Origin: Parapedobacter indicus
Lineage (GTDB): Bacteria; Bacteroidota; Bacteroidia; Sphingobacteriales; Sphingobacteriaceae
Direction: 5' to 3'
Length of the DNA: 64,000 nucleotides
NCBI RefSeq assembly: GCF_900113765.1
Contig: NZ_FOQO01000010.1
Coordinates: 1-64,000 of the forward strand
In this document: positions 35,198 through 44,673 of the stretch, one piece after another
How the letters are laid out: each line of letters starts with the position of its first letter
How positions within the stretch are numbered: the stretch's first letter is position 1
Program-made: the position numbers and the translations under genes
The notes under the pieces: model-generated
Told to the model about the DNA's origin: nothing
Databases searched by the model: none
Seen by the model: the letters and a program-made list of their open reading frames with translations, nothing else

Positions 35198-36373
35198 ATG
35201 GAAAAGGCATTTTCGAAACTAAAAGGAGACCGCTGGTTGTGGATCATCATCATTATTTTATCTGTTTGGTCACTATTAGCGGTATATAGCTCCGTCGGAA
35301 CCTTGGCCTATAAAGAAGGGAAAGGCACGGAGGTATACCTTATAAAGCACACGTTGCTCATATTCGGTGGTTTTGCACTGATGTATTTTTCGCATTTGCT
35401 GGATTATCGCTGGTACGCAGGTATCTCCAAGATCCTGATGGCCATTACCATTCCATTGCTGTTATATACGTTGATTTTCGGCGAGACCATCAACGATGCA
35501 AATCGTTGGGTGACAATCCCGGTTATCAACCAAACTTTTCAGACATCTGACTTAGCCAAACTGGCATTGATTACGTTTCTGGCACGGACGCTGACACGCA
35601 AACAGGAGAATATCAAAGACGTAAAAAAAGCGTTTTTGCCGATCATGGGGTCGGTATGTCTAATTTTTGCATTAATTGCACCCGCAAACTTATCAACGGC
35701 GCTTATGCTATTTGGTGTCAGCGTGTTGTTGTTAATTATCGGACGCATCAGTATCAAGCAGATCGCTTACGTTTGCTTGGGTGTGTTTGTGCTGCTGGTT
35801 TTGGTGGTTTCATTGGGACCGAGAAGGCAGACGTATATGTCTCGCGTGCAAACTTACATCAACGGTGAAACTGCTGACGATGACAAGTCTTATCAGGCTG
35901 ATCACGCAAAAATAGCGATTGCTACCGGCGGATTGTTCGGTAAAGGCCCGGGAAACAGTACGCAGCGGAATGTTCTGCCTCATCCATATTCGGACTTTAT
36001 CTTTGCCATTGTCATTGAAGAATATGGAGCGGTTGGTGGTTTCGTATTGGTATGTTTATATGTGGCACTTATGTTCAGATGCATCCGCATTGTGACCCTT
36101 AGCCCCAAGGCCTTTGGGGCATTGCTAGCTGCAGGACTGGGCTTCAGTCTTACGCTGCAGGCATTTGGAAACATGGCGGTGGCCGTGGGACTCGGCCCAG
36201 TTACCGGAATACCGCTGCCCTTCGTGAGTATGGGCGGAACCTCGATATTATTTACCAGTCTGGCTTTCGGAATCATCTTAAGCGTGAGTCGCAACATCGA
36301 CGAAATGAAGGAGAAAGCAGTGGAAAGCCGGGCCAAGAAAGTTGTAATCGGTGAAATTCCCGCAATGGGATAA
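35198..36373 (+). CDS. ftsW: Septal peptidoglycan glycosyltransferase, SEDS family
   Basis: A 391-residue polytopic membrane protein with about ten helices that polymerises lipid II at the septum together with FtsI. Family motifs include NDANRWVTIPVINQTFQTSDLAK, TGGLFGKGPGNSTQRNVLPHPYSDFIFA and GLGPVTGIPLPFVSMGGTSILFT. The C-terminal tail is basic. Its position in the dcw cluster identifies it as FtsW rather than RodA. Confidence 0.95.
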   Translation: MEKAFSKLKGDRWLWIIIIILSVWSLLAVYSSVGTLAYKEGKGTEVYLIKHTLLIFGGFALMYFSHLLDYRWYAGISKILMAITIPLLLYTLIFGETINDANRWVTIPVINQTFQTSDLAKLALITFLARTLTRKQENIKDVKKAFLPIMGSVCLIFALIAPANLSTALMLFGVSVLLLIIGRISIKQIAYVCLGVFVLLVLVVSLGPRRQTYMSRVQTYINGETADDDKSYQADHAKIAIATGGLFGKGPGNSTQRNVLPHPYSDFIFAIVIEEYGAVGGFVLVCLYVALMFRCIRIVTLSPKAFGALLAAGLGFSLTLQAFGNMAVAVGLGPVTGIPLPFVSMGGTSILFTSLAFGIILSVSRNIDEMKEKAVESRAKKVVIGEIPAMG

Positions 36374-36406
36374 TAACAAGGAGAATCATTGAATCAGGTA
36401 AGGACC

Positions 36407-37510
36407 ATGGCAAAGCGGATCATCATCAGCGGAGGAGGTACCGGGGGACACATCTTTCCCGCGATAGCAATTGCTAATGCGTTGAAACGGTTGGCGCCCG
36501 ATACCCAATTACTTTTTGTAGGGGCTAATGGACGAATGGAAATGGATAAGGTGCCCGCCGCTGGATATGAAATCGTAGGATTGGATATTCAGGGTATCGA
36601 TAGAAAGTCACTCTGGAAAAATGTTACCCTGCCGTTTAAACTATATAAGAGCATCAGCAGGGCCAGGCAGATTGTCCGTGATTTCAAGCCAGATGTCGCC
36701 GTCGGAGTAGGAGGTTACGCATCGGGGCCATTGCTTCATACTGCTTCACAGATGGGAGTCCCTTGCTTGATTCAAGAGCAAAATTCTTACGCGGGTATTA
36801 CCAATAAACGCTTGGGAAAGAAAGTTGATAAAATATGTGTTGCTTTTGAAGGCATGGAGCGGTTTTTTCCCAAAGAGAAGATCCTCTTTACAGGAAATCC
36901 GATCAGACGGGAGTCGGTAACCATTCGCAACAAACGGTTTGAAGCCACTGAGTTATTGAGCCTTTCTCCACATCGGAAAACTATTCTGCTGACTGGCGGA
37001 AGTTTGGGAGCGCGTACCTTGAATGAGTGCATGCGTGCTGGCTTGGATAAGCTGATTGATGCGGACGTACAATTGGTTTGGCAATGCGGCGAATATTATT
37101 ACGAAGGACTTAGTCGCGCGGTAGCGGGAAAACATGCCGATTATGTGAAGCTGACGGCTTTTCTACATCGGATGGACCTTGCGTATGCTGCTGCGGATAT
37201 TGTCATAGCACGGGCGGGAGCTGGTACCATTGCAGAACTCTGCGTCGTGGGCAAGCCGGTCATTTTAGTACCCTCGCCGAATGTAGCAGAAGATCATCAG
37301 ACAAAAAATGCGCTGGCATTGGTGAATAAAAATGCGGCATTGATGGTGAGCGATGCCGAAGCTCCGCAGAAATTAGTCGATACAGCATTGGATCTGTTGA
37401 CTAACCGCAGTTTATGTGAAACGTTAGCAACAAATAGTAAACAATTGGCGATTTTGGACGCAGATGAAGTGATTGCACGGGAAGTGTTGAAATTGGCAGA
37501 AAGTAAGTGA
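36407..37510 (+). CDS. murG: UDP-GlcNAc:lipid I N-acetylglucosaminyltransferase
   Basis: A 367-residue GT28 enzyme at the inner face of the membrane that converts lipid I to lipid II. The start KRIIISGGGTGGHIFPAIAIA and the C-terminal donor-site region IARAGAGTIAELCVVGKPVILVPSPNVAEDHQ are diagnostic. The frame opens at a TTG at 36389 behind AAGGAG, but the ATG at 36407 behind GTAAGGAC gives the usual family N-terminus; both are possible. Confidence 0.95.
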   Translation: MAKRIIISGGGTGGHIFPAIAIANALKRLAPDTQLLFVGANGRMEMDKVPAAGYEIVGLDIQGIDRKSLWKNVTLPFKLYKSISRARQIVRDFKPDVAVGVGGYASGPLLHTASQMGVPCLIQEQNSYAGITNKRLGKKVDKICVAFEGMERFFPKEKILFTGNPIRRESVTIRNKRFEATELLSLSPHRKTILLTGGSLGARTLNECMRAGLDKLIDADVQLVWQCGEYYYEGLSRAVAGKHADYVKLTAFLHRMDLAYAAADIVIARAGAGTIAELCVVGKPVILVPSPNVAEDHQTKNALALVNKNAALMVSDAEAPQKLVDTALDLLTNRSLCETLATNSKQLAILDADEVIAREVLKLAESK

Positions 37511-37537
37511 CATTTTAAATAAGACAGCTGAAGGCGA

Positions 37538-38893
37538 ATGAACATTGATAACATCAGACAGGTTTACCTTATCGGGATCGGCGGTATTGGCATGAGCGCG
37601 CTGGCGAGGTATTTTCGTCACCTCGGCTGTTTGGTGGGAGGATACGACAAAACGGAAACGGCGTTGACGAAACAGTTGGTTTCCGAAGGGATTTCCGTTA
37701 CATATACCGACGATTTTACATCGGTGGATGATTCCTTCCAGATTGCCGACGAACATACGTTGATCATTTATACACCCGCAGTTCCAGCGGAATTGCATAT
37801 TCTCGATCAATTTCAACAATTGGGACATACCTTATTTAAGCGTTCCCAAGTGCTTGGACTAATTAGCCAAAATCGGTTTACCATTGCCGTAGCTGGAACA
37901 CACGGAAAAACGACCACTTCTACGCTTGTAGCACACATCTTGACAGACAGCGGTTACGGTTGTTCAGCTTTCTTGGGAGGCATTAGCACCAATTACGCCA
38001 GCAATGTGCTTTTTTCTAATAGCGAGGTGGTGGTTGTGGAAGCCGATGAGTACGATCGATCCTTCCTCACGTTATATCCGGATATTGCTGTGGTAACTTC
38101 CGCAGATGCCGATCACCTGGATATCTACGGAGATAAAAGTCAGCTGCATGAATCTTTTGCTTTATTTCTGAATCAGTTGCATACAGACGGAACGAGTGTT
38201 GTAAAGGAAGGATTGCCGTTTAACGGCAACATACGGTATGCTGCGGGTATCCCGGCCGATGTCTATGCCGATCGGATACATATAAAAAACGGCGAGTTCT
38301 TTTTTGACTATGTTTGGCAGGGCGGGAAGCTAACAGATGTACATTTAGGAGTGCCGGGAAAACACAATGTTGAGAACGCGGTTGCTGCCATCGCAGTCGC
38401 ACAGCAATTGAAAATTCCCGAGGCAAAAATTGTTAAGGCGCTATCGTCATTTTCCGGGGTAAAGCGTCGTTTCGAATACATTGTGAAGACCGACAGGGCG
38501 ATCTATATTGACGATTATGCCCATCATCCGGAAGAACTGAGGGCATTTCTGTCGGCGGTAAGACAGCTTTATCCGAAGAGAAAACTGACAGTCGTTTTTC
38601 AACCTCATTTATACAGCCGCACCCGCGACTTTGTTGACGGATTTGCAGAAGTGCTCGCCAACGTGGATACCCTGTTACTGATGAATATTTACCCAGCAAG
38701 GGAATTGCCAATTAAAGGTGTGGATTCAAAAATGTTGCTTGAAAGGATCAACGTGGCGGATAAGCATATCGCTACACCCGATCAGGTAAAGGAATATGTG
38801 CGCCAACACAGGCCCGAACTGCTGGTGACGGTTGGGGCAGGTGATATAGACTTATTGGTGGAACCTTTGAAAGTGATTTTGGAAGATGTTTAG
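37538..38893 (+). CDS. murC: UDP-MurNAc:L-Ala ligase
   Basis: A 451-residue first Mur ligase, joining L-Ala to UDP-MurNAc. It has an N-terminal VYLIGIGGIGMSALARYF, the ATP loop VAGTHGKTTTSTLVAHIL (about 118), VEADEYDRSFL and the C-terminal IDDYAHHPEELRAFL and VFQPHLYSRT. It overlaps ftsQ by 8 bp. Confidence 0.96.
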   Translation: MNIDNIRQVYLIGIGGIGMSALARYFRHLGCLVGGYDKTETALTKQLVSEGISVTYTDDFTSVDDSFQIADEHTLIIYTPAVPAELHILDQFQQLGHTLFKRSQVLGLISQNRFTIAVAGTHGKTTTSTLVAHILTDSGYGCSAFLGGISTNYASNVLFSNSEVVVVEADEYDRSFLTLYPDIAVVTSADADHLDIYGDKSQLHESFALFLNQLHTDGTSVVKEGLPFNGNIRYAAGIPADVYADRIHIKNGEFFFDYVWQGGKLTDVHLGVPGKHNVENAVAAIAVAQQLKIPEAKIVKALSSFSGVKRRFEYIVKTDRAIYIDDYAHHPEELRAFLSAVRQLYPKRKLTVVFQPHLYSRTRDFVDGFAEVLANVDTLLLMNIYPARELPIKGVDSKMLLERINVADKHIATPDQVKEYVRQHRPELLVTVGAGDIDLLVEPLKVILEDV

Positions 38894-39740
38894 ACAACTG
38901 TCATATCGTTTCAATTGGCGCAATCTGCTGTATGCCGTGATTGGATTACTGGTACTGGCGGCATCGGTATTGCTAATGAGCTTTATCGGCACGAAAAGCA
39001 GTGAACAAGGCTGCGCTGGCGTGCGAGTTATCGTATTAGGCAATGAGTCATTTATCGAGCAAAAAGACATTACATCCCTCTTGGTCGAAAAGTACGGCCA
39101 ACTGGAAGGACGTACGTTGGAATCGATCCCCATTCATGAGATGGAGTCCGATTTACGACAGATTCCGTTTGTTTTTTCGGCCATTGTCACCATTGATATG
39201 GACGGGCTGTTAACCGTGCGTGTTAAGCAGCGGGAAGCGGTGGTGCGTGTCATCAACGAAAAAGGAGTGGACTTTTACATCGATATGCAGGGGCATAAAA
39301 TGCCTGTATCACTCAAATATGTGCCGCATGTGCCGGTTGTAAACGGACACATCAATGAACCCTATAATGGCAGTCTCGACAGCATCGAGAGTCAGCTGGT
39401 GAAAGATATATTCAAGACGGCTCAATTTATCAGTGACGACAGTGTTTGGAATAGCCAGGTCGTTCAACTATATGTAAACAAAGAGCAGGATATTGAACTG
39501 GTGCCACGGGTAGGTAATCAACAGATTATATTGGGCAATGCGGACTCACTGAACCGTAAGTTCGAAAAGTTGAAAATGTTTTATACCAAGATTGTGCCTA
39601 AAACGGGCATTGGAGCATATAAATCAGTTAATCTAAAATTCGCCGGGCAGATCGTTTGCGAACGAAGCGAGAAATTTAAACCCGGAGATTTCATCATTCA
39701 GGATTCAATACAACAAAATAGGAGCAACAATACACAATAG
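38886..39740 (+). CDS. ftsQ: FtsQ-like cell division protein
   Basis: 284 residues: a short cytoplasmic N-terminus, one membrane helix (about 15-34, LLYAVIGLLVLAASVLLMSF) and a periplasmic part with a POTRA-like region (VRVIVLGNESFIEQKDITSLLVEKYG) and a beta domain. It bridges FtsL/FtsB and late septal proteins. Similarity to enteric FtsQ is limited, so the murC-ftsA position supports the call. Confidence 0.9.
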   Translation: MFRQLSYRFNWRNLLYAVIGLLVLAASVLLMSFIGTKSSEQGCAGVRVIVLGNESFIEQKDITSLLVEKYGQLEGRTLESIPIHEMESDLRQIPFVFSAIVTIDMDGLLTVRVKQREAVVRVINEKGVDFYIDMQGHKMPVSLKYVPHVPVVNGHINEPYNGSLDSIESQLVKDIFKTAQFISDDSVWNSQVVQLYVNKEQDIELVPRVGNQQIILGNADSLNRKFEKLKMFYTKIVPKTGIGAYKSVNLKFAGQIVCERSEKFKPGDFIIQDSIQQNRSNNTQ

Positions 39741-39744
39741 CGTT

Positions 39745-41091
39745 ATGAAGACCAAAATGAAAACCGAAAGAGACTCGCCAATCGTTGTGGGACTTGATAT
39801 TGGTACCACGAAGATATGCGTCACGGTAGGCCGGCGCAGCGGGGCAAAAAAGATTGAAATTCTTGGCGTGGGTAAGGCCGAATCATCGGGGGTAAGTCGA
39901 GGCGTAGTGGCCAATATTCAAAAAACTGTAAACAGCATTGCGCAAGCGGTGGAGGAAGCTGGTGGGCAATCCAACGTCGACATCAAGGTTGTCAACGTCG
40001 GTATCGCCGGACAACATATTAAAAGTATCCAGCACCGGGGCATTCTGACACGGAAAGACGACAACGAAATCAGCCGATGGGATATTGAACGATTGATTGA
40101 AGATATGTATAAACTGGTGTTGCCCCCCGGGGAGGAAATTATCCATGTGCTTCCGCAGGAATTCACCATTGATAACGAACCGGGAATCAAAGATCCCATT
40201 GGCATGGCTGGTCGACGGATGGAGGCTAACTTCCACATTATCTCCGGGCATGTGAGCGCCATTAAGAACATCAAGAAATGCATTGACAATGCATCGTTGG
40301 AAGTGCAGGATCTTATTCTCGAACCGCTGGCATCCTCCGAAGCGGTTTTGGATGAAGCAGACAAAGATGCGGGGGTCGTGTTGGTAGATATAGGTGGCGG
40401 GACGACCGATGTGGCTATTTTCCACGAAGGCATCATCCGCCACACGGCGGTAATTCCCTTGGGGGGAAATATCGTAACCGAGGACATCAAACAAGGATGT
40501 GCCGTACTCCGTAACCAGGCTGAGTTACTGAAAATCCGATTTGGTTCGGCGCTGGCAGATGAAAATAAAGAAAACGAAGTGATTTGCGTGCCGGGGCTCC
40601 GCGGACGTGAACCGAAGGAAATTTCTGTAAAAAATCTTGCCTACATAATCCAGGCGCGGATGGAAGAAATTATCGAACACGTTTATTACGAAATCAAATC
40701 TTCGGGATACGAAAACAAGCTTATCGGAGGAATCGTGATTACCGGAGGTGGAGCCCAATTGAAACACCTCGTTCAGTTGGTTGAATACATCACCGGTATC
40801 GATTGCCGGGTGGGATTTCCGAATGAGCATCTTGCCAAAAACGAAGTGCTGCCCAAAAATATTTACGACGAGCTGAAAAGCCCACTCTATGCAACCGGTA
40901 TCGGGCTACTGATTAAGGGTATCCAAGCGGAAGAAGAACAAGCGGAACTAAATGAAAAGCAAGGTGTTCAGCTGTCGGTTAAAGATATCACGGAAAAAGG
41001 ATATAAAGAAAAAGGATTTTTTAAGTGGTTTAAAGATATCATTAAAGATGGTAATGAAATTGATGACGAAAGCTACTTGGGTAAAAAATAA
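39745..41091 (+). CDS. ftsA: Cell division protein FtsA
   Basis: A 448-residue actin-like ATPase that tethers FtsZ to the membrane. Phosphate motifs are visible: VVGLDIGTTKICVTVG (about 13-28), VLVDIGGGTTDVAIF (about 212) and GGIVITGGGAQLKHL (about 332). The C-terminal GFFKWFKDIIKD is an amphipathic membrane-targeting helix, but the protein continues about 15 acidic residues beyond it. It starts 4 bp after ftsQ. Confidence 0.96.
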   Translation: MKTKMKTERDSPIVVGLDIGTTKICVTVGRRSGAKKIEILGVGKAESSGVSRGVVANIQKTVNSIAQAVEEAGGQSNVDIKVVNVGIAGQHIKSIQHRGILTRKDDNEISRWDIERLIEDMYKLVLPPGEEIIHVLPQEFTIDNEPGIKDPIGMAGRRMEANFHIISGHVSAIKNIKKCIDNASLEVQDLILEPLASSEAVLDEADKDAGVVLVDIGGGTTDVAIFHEGIIRHTAVIPLGGNIVTEDIKQGCAVLRNQAELLKIRFGSALADENKENEVICVPGLRGREPKEISVKNLAYIIQARMEEIIEHVYYEIKSSGYENKLIGGIVITGGGAQLKHLVQLVEYITGIDCRVGFPNEHLAKNEVLPKNIYDELKSPLYATGIGLLIKGIQAEEEQAELNEKQGVQLSVKDITEKGYKEKGFFKWFKDIIKDGNEIDDESYLGKK

Positions 41092-41109
41092 TTTTCAACA
41101 AACGCTGTT

Positions 41110-41138
41110 TTTTCCACATTATTAACAGTTGTGGAAAA
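41110..41138. promoter_or_regulatory. Inverted pair of DnaA-box-like sites upstream of ftsZ
   Basis: TTTTCCACA (41110-41118) and its reverse complement TGTGGAAAA (41130-41138) face each other across 11 AT-rich bases in the 139-bp ftsA-ftsZ gap. Both fit the relaxed DnaA-box consensus TTWTNCACA. The dyad could equally fold as an RNA hairpin, but no U-run follows, so it does not look like a terminator. Confidence 0.5.
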
Positions 41139-41230
41139 CTATTGTGTAAAAAGTGCTAATATTACGCTACGATTGTAGAGTGAAATTGAGTTTTGTATCA
41201 CGCTCTATTCGAGCAAAATACGATTGAGTT

Positions 41231-42928
41231 ATGTCTTTTAAGTTTGAAATGTTAAAGGAACAATCGGCAATTATTAAGGTAATTGGCGTTGGTGGGGGCG
41301 GTGGTAATGCAGTCAACCACATGTATAAACAAGGAATCAGCGGAGTCGACTTTATTGTTTGCAATACAGACGCGCAAGCACTTGAATTGAGTCCCATTCC
41401 GAACAAGGTACAGTTGGGAGCCAGCCTTACCGAGGGAATGGGAGCCGGAGCTGACCCTACAGTAGGAGAAAACTCAGCAATTGAGAGCATCGAAGACATC
41501 AAACGTATGTTGGGCTCGAATACCAAAATGCTGTTTATCACTGCTGGAATGGGAGGTGGGACCGGTACTGGCGCAAGTCCCGTACTTGCAAAGGCGGCCA
41601 GGGAGCTGGGTATTCTTACCGTAGCAATAGTGACCACCCCATTTGCTTTTGAAGGTAAAAGAAGACGTGTTCAAGCGGAAGAAGGGTTGGGAGAACTGAG
41701 GAAATATGTGGATTCATACCTCGTTATCTCTAACGACAGACTTCGTGACATTTTTGGTAACCTCACCATGACGGCTGCGTTCGCGATGGCAGACGATATC
41801 CTTACCACCGCTGCAAAAGGCATCGCCGAGATCATTACCATTCCCGGTTATGTAAATGTGGATTTTAAAGACGTGCGGACGGTAATGAATGACAGTGGTG
41901 TAGCTATTATGGGCAATGCGGTTGCCGAAGGCGACCAACGGGCACTACGGGCGGTAGAAGGAGCACTGGCATCACCGTTGCTAAAGGATAATGAGATCGA
42001 AGGAGCGCGTTATATTCTGCTTAATATCACTTCGGGCAAGCAAGAAGTGACCATGGATGAAGTAACGATTATTACAGATTACATTCAAGATAAAGCAGGT
42101 CTATCAGCAGATTTAATCTGGGGTAATTGTATCAATGAGTCACTCGAAAACGAATTGTCGGTAACCATCATTGCGACCGGTTTCCAAACATCGGAAGAAC
42201 GGATAAAAGAAAAGGCAAATGAGCGTATTGAGATTCCGCTCACCCCTGAGGAATCAAAAACACCTTACGTAAAGCCCATCAATCGGTTTGTTCAGAAGGA
42301 AGCCGCAGAGGCAGACACGAGCAGCGCGCCGTTGATCAAACCGGAAGAGACAGAACGCAATAAGTCGCAACCTGCTGCGCAGCAAGTCGATTTATTCAAC
42401 AACCCGGTGTCAAAGCCCCAATTGCGTAATAGTACTCCGGATAAAGATGGAATTATCCGCCATACGTTAGCACCCCAAGAGCCGCAAATCGAAGAAAAAG
42501 AGACAGACGACGGCTACGAAGTGAAAACTACGCCATCGGCTTTCCATTTTGAACTTCCTTCGGTGTCCGACGATCAGGTGCCCGAAATTGACGATGTATC
42601 GGTCGATAACGATCCTCCTGCTGCAATTCCAGATCCGGCGGTGTCCGCCTACAAAGCTGATGAGCACAAGACCCCCGACTACGTAGAAAAGGAATTGTTA
42701 AAAACCAAAGAACGTATTTTGCGCCTGAAGGAATTGAGCATGAAGTTGAAGTCGGCAAACGGTCTCCAGGAATTGGAAACCGAACCCGCTTATCGACGAA
42801 AGCAAATGGCATTGGACGATGTGCCCCATTCTTCAGAGTCGCAGGTTTCGAGATTTACGTTGTCCACCGATGAGGGCATCACAGAAATTCGGCCAAACAA
42901 TTCTTTTTTGCATGATAATGTAGATTAG
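41231..42928 (+). CDS. ftsZ: Cell division GTPase FtsZ
   Basis: A 565-residue tubulin homologue forming the division ring. The GTPase core lies at about 1-320 with the tubulin signature GGGTGTG (108-114), and T7 GNCINESL. A long acidic, Pro/Glu-rich linker follows (about 340-530), then a Bacteroidota-type C-terminal end PNNSFLHDNVD. It is well above the usual length of about 390 because of the linker. A strong terminator follows, ending the dcw operon. Confidence 0.97.
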   Translation: MSFKFEMLKEQSAIIKVIGVGGGGGNAVNHMYKQGISGVDFIVCNTDAQALELSPIPNKVQLGASLTEGMGAGADPTVGENSAIESIEDIKRMLGSNTKMLFITAGMGGGTGTGASPVLAKAARELGILTVAIVTTPFAFEGKRRRVQAEEGLGELRKYVDSYLVISNDRLRDIFGNLTMTAAFAMADDILTTAAKGIAEIITIPGYVNVDFKDVRTVMNDSGVAIMGNAVAEGDQRALRAVEGALASPLLKDNEIEGARYILLNITSGKQEVTMDEVTIITDYIQDKAGLSADLIWGNCINESLENELSVTIIATGFQTSEERIKEKANERIEIPLTPEESKTPYVKPINRFVQKEAAEADTSSAPLIKPEETERNKSQPAAQQVDLFNNPVSKPQLRNSTPDKDGIIRHTLAPQEPQIEEKETDDGYEVKTTPSAFHFELPSVSDDQVPEIDDVSVDNDPPAAIPDPAVSAYKADEHKTPDYVEKELLKTKERILRLKELSMKLKSANGLQELETEPAYRRKQMALDDVPHSSESQVSRFTLSTDEGITEIRPNNSFLHDNVD

Positions 42929-42956
42929 GTATCCCTGTTACCTATTCGTCAACATA

Positions 42957-43003
42957 ACTGTTTGGTAGAGATTCGGTAGAATTGCACACCAAACAGTTTT
43001 TTA
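42957..43003 (+). terminator. Terminator of the dcw operon
   Basis: ACTGTTTGGT (42957-42966) pairs with ACCAAACAGT (42988-42997), a perfect 10-bp stem, followed by a run of six T. It lies 28 bp after the ftsZ stop. Confidence 0.9.
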
Positions 43004-43078
43004 GTTTTAAAAAGATATATTTTGTGTAAATTTTATGTAAACAACCCAGGTGCAAGGCGATAGTAGGGGCGCCGTGTG

Positions 43079-43109
43079 TTGGTAACAGTTGATTTAAAGT
43101 TTATCTTTG
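43079..43109 (+). promoter_or_regulatory. Promoter of the alpha-oxoamine synthase gene
   Basis: TTG (43079-43081), 20 bases, TATCTTTG (43102-43109). It lies downstream of the first in-frame ATG-like start of the next gene, which excludes starts before about 43115. Confidence 0.75.
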
Positions 43110-43144
43110 CAACGATTTTTTTTACAATTAATATTAAAACACGC

Positions 43145-44389
43145 TTGGACTTATTTGATAAAATCACGAAAAATTTCGGACCGATCGGTCAACATTATGA
43201 ATGGTCACATGGCTATTTTTCGTTTCCAAAACTGGAAGGAGAAATAGGGCCTCGCATGCTATTCAATGGAAGGGAACACCTGATCTGGAGCTTGAACAAC
43301 TATCTGGGGCTGGCGAATCATCCAGAAATAAGGGAAGTAGATGCCCAAGCGGCAGCGGATTTCGGATTGGCGTACCCCATGGGAGCCCGGATGATGTCTG
43401 GAAATAGCTTGCATCACGAAGAGCTTGAGCAGGATTTGGCCACTTTTGTCGGTAAAGAAGACGCGTTTTTGCTTAATTATGGTTATCAGGGGATGGTATC
43501 TATCATCGATGCGCTGTTAGACCGTAACGATGTGGTGGTTTACGATGCAGAGTCGCACGCATGTATTGTAGACGGTGTCCGGTTGCATCTGGGGAAACGG
43601 TTTGTCTATAGACACAACGACCTCGAAAGCTGTGAAAAGCAACTGGCCAGGGCCAGCAAATTAGCCAGTGCCAGTGGCGGATCGGTTTTGCTGATCACCG
43701 AAGGTGTTTTCGGGATGTCCGGTGCACAGGGGCATCTAAAGAAAATTGCAGCACTGAAAAAGCAATACGGATTCCGTATGTTGGTAGACGATGCGCATGG
43801 GTTTGGTACGATGGGGCCTACAGGGGCCGGCACTCACGAAGCTCAAGACTGTATCGCGGATGTAGATATTTATTTCGGAACATTTGCCAAGTCAATGGCT
43901 GGAATCGGTGCTTTTGTAGCTTCTACCCGCGAAGTAGTTACCTACTTAAGGTATAACATGCGCTCACAGACATTTGCTAAGTCGTTGCCCATGCCGATGG
44001 TGATTGGATTGAAAAAGCGATTTGAGTTATTGAAAAGCAGTCCCGAGCTAAGGGGGAAACTGTGGAATATAGCCCTGGCTTTGCAAAGTGGCTTGCGCGA
44101 ACGAGGATTTGATATCGGAGCAACAAACACCATGGTGACACCTGTATTCCTTAAAGGCGATCTTAATGAAGCTACGGCCTTGACACGCGATCTGAGGGAA
44201 ACACACGGTGTATTTTGTTCCATCGTTGTGTATCCAGTGATACCCAAAGGACTTATTGAACTGAGGCTTATACCTACGGCCGTCCATACAGAGGAAGATG
44301 TTGCTTATACCCTGGATGCCTTTACAGCCATTAGCGAGAAGCTGAATGCAGGCTATTATAGACAAGCGGTTTCTTTACAATCGGAATGA
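43145..44389 (+). CDS. PLP-dependent alpha-oxoamine synthase family enzyme
   Basis: About 414 residues. A fold-type I acyltransferase of the family that includes AONS (BioF), KBL and serine palmitoyltransferase and condenses an amino acid with an acyl thioester. Motifs: WSLNNYLGLANHPEI, YDAESHACIVDGVRLH, the PLP region VDDAHGFGTMG, and the PLP lysine in FGTFAKSMAG. The promoter at 43079-43109 rules out the frame's earliest start at 43076. The TTG at 43145 (LDLFDKITKNFG) is the probable start. It differs from Sphingobacterium serine palmitoyltransferase in its N-terminal part, so the substrate is left open. Confidence 0.82.
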   Translation: MDLFDKITKNFGPIGQHYEWSHGYFSFPKLEGEIGPRMLFNGREHLIWSLNNYLGLANHPEIREVDAQAAADFGLAYPMGARMMSGNSLHHEELEQDLATFVGKEDAFLLNYGYQGMVSIIDALLDRNDVVVYDAESHACIVDGVRLHLGKRFVYRHNDLESCEKQLARASKLASASGGSVLLITEGVFGMSGAQGHLKKIAALKKQYGFRMLVDDAHGFGTMGPTGAGTHEAQDCIADVDIYFGTFAKSMAGIGAFVASTREVVTYLRYNMRSQTFAKSLPMPMVIGLKKRFELLKSSPELRGKLWNIALALQSGLRERGFDIGATNTMVTPVFLKGDLNEATALTRDLRETHGVFCSIVVYPVIPKGLIELRLIPTAVHTEEDVAYTLDAFTAISEKLNAGYYRQAVSLQSE

Positions 44390-44405
44390 AATTGAGTATA
44401 TTTTT

Positions 44406-44454
44406 ATAAAAAAGGCCAATAAGCGATTATTTTAAGCTTTTTGGCCTTTTTTGT
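44406..44454 (+). terminator. Terminator after the oxoamine synthase gene
   Basis: AAAAAGGCCAA and TTGGCCTTTTTT form a long stem with a loop of about 18 bases. The A- and T-runs allow use in both directions. Confidence 0.8.
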
Positions 44455-44543
44455 TTTTGTGGAGCTATTTTTGTATTATCTACTTGATTTTCAGTGTGAT
44501 AGTTGCTTAGAAGACGGTTGTATTCAGCGTGTGTTATGTTGAT

Positions 44544-44552
44544 TGTGGAAAA
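44544..44552 (-). promoter_or_regulatory. DnaA-box-like site upstream of the histone-like gene
   Basis: TGTGGAAAA, reverse complement of TTTTCCACA, lies 121 bp before the ATG. The same 9-mer occurs upstream of mraZ (27054) and ftsZ (41130). The rest of this 284-bp gap holds A/T tracts and a possible -7 element TACTTTTA near 44614. Confidence 0.35.
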
Positions 44553-44673
44553 AAAAGTGCATTTAAAGCCTGTTCTGCGCGTTTTTTTGTTTTTTTTTCC
44601 GAAAAAAGATTCTACTTTTAACGCGCTGTAGATTATTAACTTAATTAAATTTAAAACTAAAGGAGTATTTATT

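Noticed and set aside
41110..41138. ftsA-ftsZ dyad as a transcription terminator
   Set aside because: The stem is AT-rich and not followed by a U-run; ftsZ follows in the same direction and a far better terminator lies after ftsZ.
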